Part shown: positions 32,553-44,417 of the stretch, one piece after another
Layout of the letters: the number at the start of each line of letters is the position of its first letter
How positions within the stretch are numbered: position 1 is the stretch's first letter
Source of the DNA: Pleurotus ostreatus/Saccharomyces cerevisiae fusant
Taxonomy: Eukaryota > Opisthokonta
DNA: 51,412 bases
NCBI GenBank assembly: GCA_024196135.1
Contig: JAMQCK010000140.1
Location: forward strand, 1 to 51,412
Direction of reading: 5' to 3'
The notes under the pieces: model-generated
Databases searched by the model: none
The model's input: only the letters and a program-made list of their open reading frames with translations
Told to the model about the DNA's origin: nothing
Made by a program: the position numbers and the translations under genes

Positions 32553-32591
32553 GTAAGAGCCTGACGCTCTATCCGATTGAGCTGGGCGGGC
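32553..32591 (-). pseudogene. 5' half of tRNA-Lys(CTT), truncated copy
   Basis: The minus strand reads GCCCGCCCAGCTCAATCGGA through TAGAGCGTCAGGCTCTTAC, which equals the acceptor, D-arm and anticodon 5' half of the two intact tRNA-Lys genes with two substitutions, and stops at the anticodon loop. It is preceded (32495-32552) by two further tandem copies of the GTAAGAnTCTnACGAGGACT piece. Confidence 0.88.
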
Positions 32592-32870
32592 AATGGGGAG
32601 CGTGGGGTGGTAAGGGAGGGGGCTAGGCAGGGGTGGGAAAGAAGGTAGCGGGGGAGGGAGGGGAGAAGGGAGAAGCGGGACGAAGAGGAAGTAGGGAGGA
32701 GGAGGGAGGAGGGGAGGAAGGGGGGGAGGGGAGAAGGGGGGGAGGGAAGAAGGGGGGGAGCGATGGAGGGGGCAGGGAGGAAGGGAGCGAGAAGGAGCGG
32801 AGAACGGAGAAGCGGAGGGAGAAAAGGATAGCGGGGAGGTGGAGGGAGAGATACGATGACGGTAATGTAC
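32590..32870 (+). repeat. Purine-rich GGGAGGAGGG tract
   Basis: Nearly all A/G on the plus strand. The antisense Pro/Ser/Leu frames are artefacts of composition. Confidence 0.65.
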
Positions 32871-33284
32871 TGAGTATGAGGGCGTGGGGCGGACAGATGG
32901 AAGACGTGGAGGCATGGGAGGTAGAGTACTGCGCTCGCCATTTGAAGCGGGTCGGCGGGTGATAGCAGGCCGGACGACGGGTTACAGCTTGCGTGTGGTT
33001 CAGAGCAGCGACGAACGTGGCTGGGGCTAACCCGACCAGCCATCGACGTCGGCGACGCGCCCGATCACTGCTGACGTCATACGCGTCGATCCCGGACCGG
33101 AGATGCGATGGATCCATGTCGCTCTTCCCTCCCTTCCCTCCCTTCCCGCTGCTTCGCCTCCTTCGCATGATCTTCACGCGAGCTCGCTATCGCTCCCCCT
33201 TCCTTCTCCACACACTACTCGCTCCTCGAACTCTTTAGATGTGATTTGGCTCTGTGGGTGGGTAGGTGGAAGGGGCGAACGGGC

Positions 33285-33686
33285 GGAGGCGCCTCACGCT
33301 CTCGACGACCGAGGCGCCTCTCGCTCTCGACGACCGAGGCATGGCACGCTCTAGAAGAGCAGGGCGTCGTACGCTTTCGAGAGGAGAGAGGGGTGTCGTA
33401 CGCTTTCGAGGATCGAGGGCTTTGTACGCTTTCGAGGGGCAAAGGCGCCTCACGCTCTCGGGGAGAGAAGGCGTACGCTCTCGACGAGAGAAGGCGTCGG
33501 GCTGTCGAAGACCGAGGGCGCCGCACACTCTCAAGAAGCGTGGTCGCAGTACGCTATTGAGGAGCGAGGAAGGCGTACGCTCTCGGGGAACGACGTCGTC
33601 GTTACGCTCACCAGGAACGAAGACGGCGCCCGCTGTCGAGGTTCGAGGGCGTCGTACGCTCTGGACCATCGACGGCCTTCGTACGC

Positions 33687-33744
<58 letters not shown>

Positions 33745-33960
33745 CCACGAACGCTCTCCGAGGAACGAGGAAGGCCATGTACGCTGTCGAGGAATGAAGA
33801 AGGCGTCGCGCTCAGAGACTGAAGGCGCCTCACGCTGAGATGAACGAAGGACGAGGTACGCTCTCGAGGAACGAGGACGGCGTACACTTCGAGCGAGCGA
33901 GGAAGGCGACGTATGCTACTCAAGGAACGAAGGGCGCCGCACGTTCTCGAGGAGCAAAGC
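33285..33960 (-). repeat. Minisatellite with core GGGCGTCGTACGCT, right arm (inverted)
   Basis: Roughly 20 imperfect copies of a 25-35 bp unit with TACGCTCTCGAGG or TACGCTTTCGAGG. It is the reverse complement of the array at 32225-32480. Interrupted by the GA microsatellite. Confidence 0.75.
33689..33742 (+). repeat. (GA)27 microsatellite
   Basis: Uninterrupted GA dinucleotide run inside the minisatellite array. Confidence 0.97.
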
Positions 33961-34260
33961 GGAAAGGGCGAAGCTGCGAGGGCGAGGACGGGCGCTTGGG
34001 AAGGCGGAGGTAGCGTGGAAGGAGGGACGTGGAGGGAGGGGAGGAAGGGACGTGGAGGTTGGGCGAGAAAAGGGTGGGACGAGGTAGAAGGGAGGGTGGG
34101 GGAAGGGAGAGGGACGAGAGGGCGAGGGGAGGGCGCGACACGGACGGAGAGGGAGGCGAAGGAGTACGGTCGAGGGATGAGACGGGGGGCGGGCGCGCGA
34201 GGCGAAGGAGAACGGGCGAGCGAGGGGAAAGGAAGTCGCGGGACCGAACGGCGGAGGTGG
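33960..34260 (+). repeat. Purine-rich GGAGGGACGTGG tract
   Basis: Mostly A/G on the plus strand with short GGGAGGGACGTGGAGG repeats. Confidence 0.6.
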
Positions 34261-34324
34261 GATGCACTGTGTCGACCTTTAAACGCTCATTATGTATCTC
34301 CCTTCGCCTATTCCACCTCCCCCT

Positions 34325-34412
34325 TTGCTCGCCGTCATTCCCCCCCCCCTTGCCCGTCGTCATCCCCCCCCCCCCCCTTGCCCGTCGTCATCCCCCCCCC
34401 TTGCTCGTCGTC
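34325..34412 (+). repeat. Tandem TTGCCCGTCGTCATCCCCCC units with long C runs
   Basis: Three to four copies of a 23-28 bp unit whose C run varies from 8 to 14, suggesting slippage. Confidence 0.85.
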
Positions 34413-34447
34413 ACATCAGCATATTTTAAAAATCCGCACGATTGATT

Positions 34448-34463
34448 GTAATGGCATGTATCG
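34448..34463 (+). repeat. Left terminal inverted repeat of the transposon
   Basis: GTAATGGCATGTATCG, exact partner of 41717-41732. Confidence 0.75.
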
Positions 34464-35043
34464 ATGAACGAGCTGCTACAAGACGGCTCGAGGATGTATT
34501 AACTTGTGCGCGCAGACGAGCGCTAAACAGTCCATGTCAAATACGTGATCCGCGCGCCTTTTGGCAAGTGATGGTGCGCCCGCGCGAATCTTGCAAGCTG
34601 CGCGCCATCACGTCGCCATCTCGTGTTCGTGACAATTGCTCGCCTGTTCCTTGGCAAGGAAGCTGCAAGCTCCTGCTCAAGCTGCCAATAGAAGAGCAAG
34701 GTCTCACCCTTATTGGCGTTTTGTCAGCTACCTCAGTCAGCCTAGCCGAGAGGCTTGCATCCAAAGCTCAAAGTTGTCAGATAGAAGAGTGATCACACGA
34801 ACTTCACACTCTTGAGGGACGAGCCACGTTATACAGCATCAAGAATCATGATAATTATTCAGCATTAAGGAGAGCACGATACATGTACTTATGAGGGAGT
34901 GAACGAAGTGGGAATGAATGTAATGATACGGCAGTGTGGTAGCTGCGTGCACGCAAATATTAAGATGGAATATACCGGAAACGACGCTCAATGAGTGGGG
35001 GTGGTTCGTAAGGATGCTTATTGTAGGGAAGGGCATAATGTGC

Positions 35044-36681
35044 TCAATCTTGCTCATCCAGAAGGGCGGCGGACTTGGAGATCATGTCACCGCCGCGACG
35101 CGCGCGGCAGTGGCCCCGAGGGAAGATTTGCCTGGGAAAAGGTCAATGATTAGAGTCATGCAGGCATGTGCGACGAGGACGTACTCGTTCCACCAGTCAA
35201 GGATATCCTCGACATTCTGACGGCGGGACTCGGTCTTCTGGGGGCCTTCGAAGAAATCCACAATGAAGTCGTAAAAGAACGCGTAGTTGAACCCGTCGTA
35301 AACAATGGTCCAGTCCTTGGCATCGGTGAGCGCGAAGTGGAGCTGTAGGGGACATCAGTACGAGGGTGCCGTGCGAGGGCAGGCTGACGCACCTGACACG
35401 CGGTGTACGCGATGCAGCGTGGCTCGACCTTCTCCATGGACATTTTCGCAGCCAGACTCTTGCGCTTCGGTCCTCCTCTCACGTCGACCTTGCGTCGCTT
35501 GCGAGGGGACGGGTCGTTCTCGTCAGCAGTGATGTAGGCCCGCGCTTCGGTAGGCGAACAGAAGAGGGTCTTGAATGCCTGAGGCCGCTATGAGATTCGC
35601 AAGAAGTTGGTATCACATGACGTACCGCAACCATCTGAGGGGACTGCGTGAAGTGTTTGCGGACGGCGTCGACGTCGTAACCATCCTGCGGATAGAGCAC
35701 GCGGACGAAGCAGGTCTCCGCCCAGTCCTCCTTGCCCTGCCGCATTGCATCCTTCGTCCTACAAGTTCACAATAAGCGAGACGCCGCCGATGTGATTGCC
35801 CACTCACTCGGGGTTCGAAAAGTCCTTCTGTATGCAGGACATGAGGTAACCGGTGATGTTATGCTGAAGCCCTCTCTCGCCCCGATTGGCGGCGCCGGGC
35901 TGCTCGGATATCTTCTCGTCATCGTCGGTGACCAAGGCGTTGACGAGTGCACCGACAATAGGAGTCATTTTCGCAGTGTCGTGGCACCGAGCGTCGCATG
36001 CACCTTGATCCAGCTGTCAGATATTGAGCGCAGGCCAGGAAGAAAGAAGACACTTGGACACACCTCGGCGTAGAAGTCGTTCGTGCTGTCGGAGCCGGGG
36101 GTGTGCTGCTTGTCGTCCAGGACTGCCGGGCCGACGATCTTCCTCAACGCCTCATACGTGTCATGGGCACGTTCCGCTCTAGAGACAATTCAGCAGTTAG
36201 CAACGACGGACATGGGAATGAACTCACGGTCGACGAGCAAGCTTCTTCTCGTACTGCTCCCGCTCCCACTCAGCCGCCAACGCCTCCCGCTCGTCCGAGG
36301 TCATGTCGTTGATCTCCTGCTCCGTTGGCTCATCCTCATCCTCTTCCTCCTCAGCGTCCAGCTCACGGAGCCGTTGCCGAGCAAGGTACTCTTCATCGAC
36401 GATGTCACGCGCGCTCTTGTACGGATGAACAAAGTGCGGCATGCGACGACCGCATTGCCGGGTCCGCACCTGCCCTTCGTCGACGCTGTCATCGCTCGTC
36501 GTATCCGGTCTGGGCGCGAGTAAGCGGACTGCACTATCAAGAAGCGATGCATCGCGCACCTCTGCTTGCGCTTGCGCGACGATGCGGAAACCTGTACCGA
36601 CGTCGAATCCTGCGTCGAGGGAGAGCCCTGGGCAGGCTGCACGGTGCGCTGCGAGAAGGGGTTTCCTCCACGAACAGCCAT
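35044..36681 (-). CDS. DUF6698-type protein carried by the transposon
   Basis: Eight exons, complement of 35044-35131, 35185-35342, 35393-35578, 35626-35758, 35808-36013, 36064-36178, 36228-36509, 36560-36681; 429 residues, all in phase. The N-terminus is Ser/Gln-rich and basic (SSRKRKQR), then an acidic coiled stretch (LRELDAEEEEDEDEPTEQEI). The core has RCHDTAKMTPIVGALVNALV, AFKTLFCSPTEARAYITADE, an NLS-like PRKRRKVD, EKVEPRCIAYTACQLHFALT and a C-terminal ILDWWNEQIF. These match what I remember of DUF6698, a family expanded in agaricomycetes with no known activity. It is head-to-head with the transposase (443 bp apart) and inside the same inverted repeats, so it is probably a transposon accessory protein rather than a host gene. 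Confidence 0.75.
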
Positions 36682-37124
36682 GCTGTCGAAGTCGAGGGGA
36701 AAACGGGAGAGGATGCTCCTGAGGTGGAGGTAGGAGACAACCTACAAAGCGGCGATTTTCGGGTTTTGACCCCCAAAGACACGTTTCTATGGAAAATCAG
36801 CAACGTGCCCTTGTTTCGGAAGGCCGCCTGCCTCGTTCCTTCACACAAATTCGTACCTTGCGCACACCTCCACCTGCCGCCTAGCCTGGAGAACCAGACA
36901 GATAAGCAGAATACATCTGGGATCGATGTCGAAGTTGAACATCGAGAAGACCAAGGAGAAGACCGAGAGTCACGCATTCCGTCCGTGACGTCGTCACGGA
37001 CGGATGGTGAGCACGTGTCGCGTCTTGTCCTTCTCTTCGACGGATAGCAGGCGCAATCCCCCCGAGCATGCACCTACACCTCACCCTCTTCCTCTCCGTC
37101 CTCTCCCTGCTCATTATCTTTGTC
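36682..37124. promoter_or_regulatory. Bidirectional intergenic region between transposon genes
   Basis: 443 bp between the two divergent starts. It contains the palindrome CCGTCCGTGACG..CGTCACGGACGG (about 36977-37002: TCCGTGACGTCGTCACGGA) with an internal TGACGTCGTCA, a CRE/ATF-like word. Promoter function is inferred from position only. Confidence 0.5.
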
Positions 37125-40100
37125 ATGAACACATGCTGCCCAGACTGTGATTACATCGGTACAGATCGCGGTGGGCTAACGCGACACAAGCACAAGTGCC
37201 AGCTTTACTCCTCATGGCAGGCGAAGATACAGACCGGGAGGCGCGCGGATGATACGGCACAGCAACCGAGTATGCCGGATGCTCCCCCTCCTAGGAAGAA
37301 GAAGAAGAAAGGGGACTTAGCCAGCCGCCTACGGCAGGCTTCGGCTTTCGTACAGAAGGTGCGCGTCCAGCCCCACCCTCGAGCCCCCTTCTGAGATTCG
37401 GCAAGCCCCCTGTAGCGGCCGATCGCTCAGGTATGGTGCAAGGCGCGCCTCCCCTTCATGGTGGACAAGGCGGCGATCTCGAAGACGCCACGATGTCTGA
37501 TGCGATGGACGTCGATCCGGCAGAGGACGAGTGGGAGCCATCCTCATCGCAGGTGCATGGCATGGACGTCGATGCAGCTCAGGCTGTGCTTGATGATGAC
37601 GCTGGCCCTGCTACGCGGACCCGCGCACGTCTAGCGCCTCGACGAATTCCTGCCCCACACACAGATATCCTACCGGACGCGATACCACTGACTACTGTGC
37701 TTGCTACCCCTGCTCATCCTCCGGAAGCCCCTCCCTCCGACTCTACAACCCCACCTTCCAGACCTGCCGGACGCCTGCGTACCTATCTTCGGTCAGCCCT
37801 TAGTGTCTTTGGTCTTTATCGCGAGTATCCGTCACGTCCTACGTACGATCCGGAGAATAACATCGATCTGAACGACATATCGAACGTCCCCCGCGCGTCG
37901 TCTACCAAGAATCCCCCACCCATCAATCCCCTGAAGTCGAACCCAGCTACGAGCACGTCGCTCTTCGCCAGCGAGACCGAGGAGATGCTCTGTGGGTGGC
38001 TGAACAACGGGAACACCTTGAAGACGCCCAGCGAGCTCAACACCCTCGTCCACGAGGTCCTCCGGCACCCGCATTTCCGCTTCGAGGATTTGAAGGGCTT
38101 CGATGCGCAGATCGCTAACAGACGTGCCGACGAGGCTGATAAGCAGGCGGGAACCCCGTTCGGGACTGGCTTCAGAGAGAGGGCTGTAACAATTGATGTG
38201 CCGTCGGGCGACAAGACGGTTCCTCCAGAGCGCATAGAGGTCCCGGGCTTACACTACCGTCGCATCATGGACGTCCTCCGGGAGGCATTGCAGGACCCCG
38301 TTCTATCACCCAAGTACCACCTCTTCCCCTTCCGACTCTTCCGCCGAGCCAGCGATGGCAACGGTGCTGAGGATGTTGTCACCTCAGGCATGGCGGAGCC
38401 GAGTCGCATCTACTCTGAAGTCTACAACTCGGACGCCATGCTCGAGGCACACGAGGAAGTTCAGTCTGCACAACTGCCGCCGGAGGAGCAGGGATGCAAG
38501 CGACCGCGCATAGTTTCTGCAATGATGGCTTGGTCGGACTCGACGCATCTGGCGAACTTCGGCAACGCGCACGTGTGGCCCATATATCTCATGCTCGGGA
38601 ACCTCTCGAAATACATACGGTGTCAGCCTACGTCTGGCGCTTGTCTTCATCTTGCGTACATCCCGTCCCTCTCTGCTGAAACGAAGCGGAAGATCGCAGC
38701 TTTTCACGCGAAATGGGATACTCAGCAGAAGCAGATCCTCACTCACTGCAAGCGCGAACTCATGCAGGCTGTGTGGGCAATCCTACTTGAGGACGACGAG
38801 TTCCTCAAAGCGTATCGCTATGGATTTGTCATGGAGATCAACGGGACAGAGTACCGGGTGTATCCCCGTCTATTCACATATTCTGCTGATTATCCTGAAA
38901 AGTAAGGCTCCTTGGTCTACCTTTGAGGGCGATAATATTGACGAACTTTAGGGTCTTGCTCGCCACCATTCGGGACAAGGGAATTTGCGTCTGTCCACGA
39001 TGCCTGATGCCGCGCGACAAACTGGAGCGTATGGGTATGGTCAGTGACATGAAATACCGCCTGACGCACGCGCGGACCTATCTCAAGTGGGCGGTCGAGC
39101 GCGCACGGGATATGATCTACAACCTGGCCACACCTATCACGGGACCTGCGGTAGAGCGCCTTCTGAAGGCTACGTCGTCTGTGCCAACCAAGGTACGCTC
39201 GCTTCGCGCCCTCAGCGTTGATCTCGAACTGACCCTTGCCAGAATGCCTTCAAAATTGACGAGCTTGACGATATCGATGTCTCGCGCTTCCTAGTTGTGG
39301 ATTTTATGCATGAATTCGAGCTGGGCGTATGGAAGGCCTTCTTCACGCACTCCATCCGCCTCCTCTACGCGATTGATTCCGCGCTTGTGAAGGAACTCGA
39401 CAGGCGGTAAGTCTTCTCCAAAAACGCTTCTTTATTCCGCCCTGACGCAGTTGCAAGATTTGCAGCAATTTCTACTTTTGGGGTCGATACAATCCGCCGC
39501 TTCCACGAGAACGTGTCCGAGATGAAGAAATTGGCGGCTCGAGACTTCGAGGACATCTTGCAGGTAAGCATGCCGCTTTTCGACGTGATTCCTTTCGTTT
39601 CTTGGATTGTGTTCGCTCAGGCTAAGATCAACAGTGCTCTATACCGGCGTTCGAAGGCTTGCTTCCCGACCCCCATAACAAGCGATTGCTCAAGGTGCTC
39701 TACAAGCTGGCTGAGTGGCACGCACTCGCCAAGCTTCGCCTTCACACCGAAGAAACACTGGCCAGGCTTGAGGTTGTAACACGCGAACTCGGACAGGCCA
39801 TGCGCGACTTCCGCGATAACACTTGCAGTGCATACAAGACCTTCGAGACACCTAGCGAGATTGCTGCGCGCGAGCGCCGCAAAGCGTCAGAGGCGAAGAA
39901 GGCAGCGGCTGCTGGTAAACCGGCGACAGGGAAGGCGCGCGAGCCACGCTCAAAAGTACCGAAGACGCTGAATCTCGCGACCTACAAGTGGCACGCTCTC
40001 GGCGACTACGTCAGCACGATTCGCCTTTTCGGCCCAACGGACAACTATTCTACTCAAGTGGTACGCTCCAAGTTGGTTCATGCGACTTCCCACTAACGCT

Positions 40101-41498
40101 CGATGCAGGGGGAGCTTGCTCATCGCATCGTCAAGCGACTGTACGGCGTGACCAACAAAAAGCAAGCGACCGCGCAGATAGGTCGCGCGTATCGGCGCAT
40201 GGTACGCGCCCGTCGAGCCCAAGCGGTCCATGATAGCTTCAAGGCTCATACAAAGCGTCGCGCTCACCAAGCCGCCTTCAAAGACAACGGCCTGTATGAG
40301 CATCATCATATTACGAAGTCCAGAAATGTTTGGCATACACTCTCTACTTTCCCCTCTTCTCACCAGGGAGATCCAGCTATTGAGGTAAGCCCATATGCCT
40401 TCACGCTCGCACAGTACCCAATTACTCATGAATATCAACAGGGATTCGTCCCGAAGCTGCAGGATCACCTGCTGACCCGTCTCCTTCATCGCAAATTCGA
40501 CGGGGATGAGCCTGATGTGTACACGAGCGAAGAGAGAAATCAAGTACGATTACAGGGCCGCAAGTTCTACGAGGGCCGCACCTGCCGAATCAACTACACG
40601 ACGTACGACTGCAGACGCGATCAGGACACAATTCACGTAGGAAAGAACGCGGATATTATGATGCTGTCGCCCGAGACCGAAGAGGGTGCCCATCCGTACT
40701 GGTACGCCCGCGTCCTTGGTATCTATCACGCGGACGTGTCAACTTCTCACCCGCTCGCGCCGGCGAGTAGCAAGGTTTTCCAACCAATGCAATTCCTCTT
40801 TGTTCGCTGGTATGGGTTCGAGCCGCGGTATCGCTGCGGCAGCCACCTCTGCAAACTTCCGAAAATCGGCTTCGTCGAAGAGAGCCAAGGCTCATACGCC
40901 TTCGGCTTCCTGGACCCGGCACTTGTCTTACGCTGCTGCCACCTCATTCCCAGCTTTGTCGATCTACGGACCGATACACTACTCCATACAAAGCATCCAT
41001 CTATAGCGAGACCAACGGGCGAGACGGACGACTGGCTAAACTACTACGTCAATGTGTAAGTGGCTACCCATAAACACATCAATTACGCGAGCTCATCTCC
41101 TCATTAGCTTTGCCGACCGCGACATGTTGATGCGCTTCTTCGCCGGGGGTGGCGTTGGACACGCTGAGCGGCGCTTGACCCCAGCGGAAGTAGAGAAGAT
41201 GGGGGAGCCGGAGGAAGAGGCGGAGGGTCCCGCGGAGGAGGAGGAAGACGACGAAGCTGACGCATCTATGCCCGCGATGAGCGATGTCGAACAAAGTGAC
41301 GTTGATATGGCCAATCCCGACCCTGCTGAGGTGGACGACGACGATTCAGCGAGCGACTCTGACATGGAATGGGGGAACTCGGATGACTCGGACGAAGATG
41401 CGAGTGGGTCTGACAAGGATGGGGAGGCTGCAGCAGAGGAAGAGTTGTTATTAGAGGGGACTGACAGCTTTGAAGATAGTGGTTACGCTTCGTATTGA
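37125..41498 (+). CDS. Plavaka-like (CACTA-type) transposase
   Basis: Nine exons: 37125-37358, 37406-38901, 38952-39192, 39243-39406, 39458-39563, 39635-40060, 40109-40384, 40442-41055, 41108-41498; 1315 residues, every junction in phase. N-terminal C2H2-type finger CPDCDYIGTDRGGLTRHKHK then C. The RNase-H-like core shows AWSDSTHLANFGNAHVWPIY near residue 452 (first acid), CVCPRCLMPRDKLERMGM, VVDFMHEFELGVWKAFFTH near 675 (second acid) and GELAHRIVKRLYGVTNKK near 890 (candidate third acid). A C-terminal module follows (YWYARVLGIYHADV; QFLFVRWYGFE; FGFLDPALVLRCCHLIP), then FADRDMLMRFFAGGGVGHAE and a very acidic tail. This order is that of the transposases abundant in agaricomycetes and usually filed under Plavaka; a KDZ-related family is the alternative. 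No frameshift or stop. Confidence 0.85.
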
Positions 41499-41716
41499 TT
41501 TCTGGTACATCCGGGTGTCGCTTCCACGTATCCACAGACGCGCTATTTACTAATACCCACCTCGCATTTCAAGGACCAGGCATCCCCATCGTGAGCGAAT
41601 CTGAGTGTGCTAGGGGCTCGCACCGACTGCGTCAACGTGATTCGACCCGACTTGATACTTATGCACGTGCCATACGCCCACGAAGGCATTACAAGGGTGT
41701 AATCAGATCCTCGCCA

Positions 41717-41732
41717 CGATACATGCCATTAC
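41717..41732 (-). repeat. Right terminal inverted repeat of the transposon
   Basis: Exact inverted copy of 34448-34463. Confidence 0.75.
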
Positions 41733-41899
41733 GAGCGGCGCGCAAGGGCGCGCGCGTTGGCGAGGCCTCCCGAGGCTCATACCTGCCTCGCGATCACTCA
41801 TCCGCGCGTGGCGACGGTGGGCAGGCACATCATCACATCATATCCCCGGCGAGCACAAATGCGGTTCTCCCAAAAATGCTGATGCATCCCCCTTCCTCT

Positions 41900-42245
41900 G
41901 ACTTTGCATCTTTTCCCCTCCTCTTCCTTCACTCGCTCACCTCCTTCCACCTCCACATCCTCTCTACCTTCCTTCACCTCCGCCACCGCCACCGCCGTCA
42001 CCTCCGCCACCATCGCTCACCTCCGCCACCATCGCTCACCTCCGCCACCATCGCTCACCTCCGCCACTCCACCCCCGCCACCGCCCAACCCAATCTCGCT
42101 TTTGAGTCTTGACCATATCTCCCTGCCCCCCTTCTCACCCCCCGCCCACAATCCTCCATCCCCCTCCCCCAATCCTCCATCCCACCCCCCATGCCCCCAC
42201 TCCACCGTCTCCTCCTCAGCCTCGGCGCCTCCTCAACCGCAGAAT
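41900..42245 (+). repeat. Pyrimidine-rich tract with CACCTCCGCCACCATCGCT units
   Basis: C/T-dominated, with about five tandem 18-bp CTCACCTCCGCCACCATCG units near 41975-42070. Confidence 0.7.
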
Positions 42246-42254
42246 ACCGGCAAG

Positions 42255-42630
42255 TAAGTGCACCTCGATACCGCGGTGAGCTGGGCTTGGATCTCGCGGT
42301 GAGCAGGGCTTGGATCTCGCGGCGAGCAGGACTTGGATACCGCGGTGAGACGGATTTTTGGGAGCGTAGCGAGGCCGGCCGCGAGGATGGGGAGCGCGGC
42401 GAGGCGGACCCGGATCCCGCGGTGAGACGGATTTGTGGGAGCGTAGCGGGGCCGGCCGCGAGGATGGGGAGCGCGGCGAGATGGATTTCGAGGAACGCAG
42501 CGAGATGAATATCGAGGAGCGCGGCGAGGTGGACCCCAGCGAGAGCGGCGGGATGAATCTCGACGAGCGTGGCGAGGTGGACCTCAGCGAGAGCGGCGAG
42601 GTAGACCTCAGCGAGCGCGGCGTGCGCGAC
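42255..42630 (+). repeat. Composite minisatellite (GCGGTGAGACGGAT and GAGAGCGGCGAGGT units)
   Basis: A unit of about 75 bp (GCGGTGAGACGGATTTnTGG..GGAGCGCGGCGAG) occurs twice (42340-42480), flanked by shorter units. Open frames are by-products. Confidence 0.65.
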
Positions 42631-42674
42631 GCAGGGCCAACTTCGATATTACTGCGCGCTGATACCCGGAGGAG

Positions 42675-42840
42675 GGGGGATGGACGGCGAGGACGGCGAG
42701 GACGGCGAGGACGGCGAGGACGGCGAGGACGGCGAGGTGGGGATGGATGGCGAGGACGGCGAGGATGGCGAGGTGGGGATGGAAGGTGCGGGCGGCAAGG
42801 ACGGTGACGGCGAGGGCGGCGCGGGCGGCAAGGCTGGCCC
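42675..42840 (+). repeat. 9-bp GGCGAGGAC tandem repeat
   Basis: At least ten copies of GGCGAGGAC/GGCGAGGTG. The antisense frame reads as alternating SPSSPSSP and is not a credible gene. Confidence 0.85.
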
Positions 42841-43099
42841 CAAGGAAGGGGACAACGGCGAGAGGGACGGCGAGAGCGCGCTGATTACGATGCCGACCTC
42901 GACGTGGGCAGCGGACGGTGAGACCAAACATAAGAGCGCGCTGAGGACGGGAGGTAGAAGGGAGGGAGGCGACTCGCGAGAGGGATGGCGAGCACGGCGA
43001 TGGCGACATGAACAGTCGATGTGGGGCCAGGGCGCAAGCGGTCGGGGAGGAGGCAGAGGTGGGGGGAATTGGGCGGAGGTAGGGGTCGACGAAGGATGA

Positions 43100-44417
43100 C
43101 CACACACGAGCGTGCGGCCGCTCGATGAGGAGAAAAATGGATATGGCGCCGGAAGAAGATGGATCAAACGGTGGGGTGGGCGGCTCATGAAGAGGAGATG
43201 AGTAGGCGACGCAGGGAGCTGAGACGAGTCGGTGACTTGAAGACAAACGAGAGCTATCACGGGCCGGGGGCGAGGAGGGGGTGGATGCGAGGCCAAGGAA
43301 GATAGAAAACTGGAGAAGGAGTAGGATGAGGGGCGGACGAAGGGTTCGGAGGTGGAGGGGGGGGAGCGGGGTGTGCATCTGCATTGTGAAGGTTGAGATA
43401 GACGGTGGGAAAACGCGTATGCGGCTTTCGCATTGAAGGCGCAGAGGCGAACGTCGGACGGCGCCTCCGGACGCGGCGTGACATGCTGCGGCTCCAGAGC
43501 GCGGAGATGGGGGTGCACAGGAAGTGGGTTCGAGATGGAAAACAGGAGCATACCGGTGCGACAGTAGGACGCGAGACGAGACCCGACGCGGCAGGGGAGA
43601 TCGCACTTGTGTTCATTGGATAGTGAGGTGCGTAATGTAGTCTCTTCGCTCGCCATCCCCTCCCATCTTTGATTCACCTCTCCCCTCCATCCTTCCTTTC
43701 CATTCCATCCTGCTCTTTGCATCTCATCTAGTATCCTGGCACATTGTCCGGATGTTGGTAGTCTGGACAACGTGTTCTCATATCTTCGTCATATATATAT
43801 CGCTGCTTAGAAGTGTAAATGAGGCGTGCGTCCACTAAAAGCGGTGGGGGAAGTCCCGCCCTGACATGACAAATGTGGACTTCGTCTCCATGAGTTGAGG
43901 CGAAGACACAGACGCGGCGTGGCGTGTGCCTGGAACACACTCAAGACAGATGATCATACTCGGAAATGGACCTGGCGGTGCGTCTGAAATTATGTCGAGA
44001 CAATGTGCTCCTCGGAAGGGTACTGGAAAGACGCTTCAGCACAGCGATGTAGAGACGCAATTCGTCTCGACTTAGTGCGAGCTTCCTTTGAGGAAAGTGG
44101 CCTTATTGTCTTTCCCTCGCTTGATAGACCAGTAACCTCATACGCTTTCAGATTCTCGTGCGCTTCAAAAATTCGTAGTCTTCGATGTTCACCTTCCGAC
44201 GGACGTACTCAGCATGCATATTCATCAGAATTACTTTTCGGACAAAAAGAAATGGCAACATATGAACGCGTCAAGCGAGAACACTGGATGCTGCTCGATG
44301 CGTATGCACTCCTTTTCCACCCTCTCCTCAATGATGTTCACTCTTAGCATATCAGTAGGGCCCAAAAACTGTGTGAACCGCTCAGAAGTTGATCGTCAGG
44401 GGTTTATAACACTCACA
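43100..44417. other. Intergenic, no confident gene
   Basis: Ordinary composition, a TATATATAT at about 43790, no domain in any open frame (the longest on the minus strand, 42649-43770, is compositional). Confidence 0.4.

Larger units (their letters stand above)
34448..41732. mobile_element. Plavaka/CACTA-like DNA transposon with two divergent genes
   Basis: GTAATGGCATGTATCG at 34448-34463 recurs as an exact inverted copy at 41717-41732, 7.3 kb apart, and encloses only the DUF6698-type gene and the transposase gene. GTAAT/ATTAC words recur just inside the right end (41690-41705). If the boundary is placed at ATGGCATG, a TA duplication flanks both ends. Both genes are open along their full length, so the element may be recent and possibly autonomous. 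Confidence 0.72.

Noticed and set aside
34442..34792. 116-codon frame at the transposon left end
   Set aside because: Lies in the subterminal region next to the inverted repeat, with no start context or homology; probably non-coding.
34790..34830. CACTCTTGAGGGACG as a CACTA terminus
   Set aside because: No inverted partner found near 41500-41900, whereas the 16-bp GTAATGG repeat pairs perfectly.
42649..43770. 373-codon minus-strand open frame
   Set aside because: It spans a 9-bp tandem repeat and reads SPSSPSSP; composition artefact.
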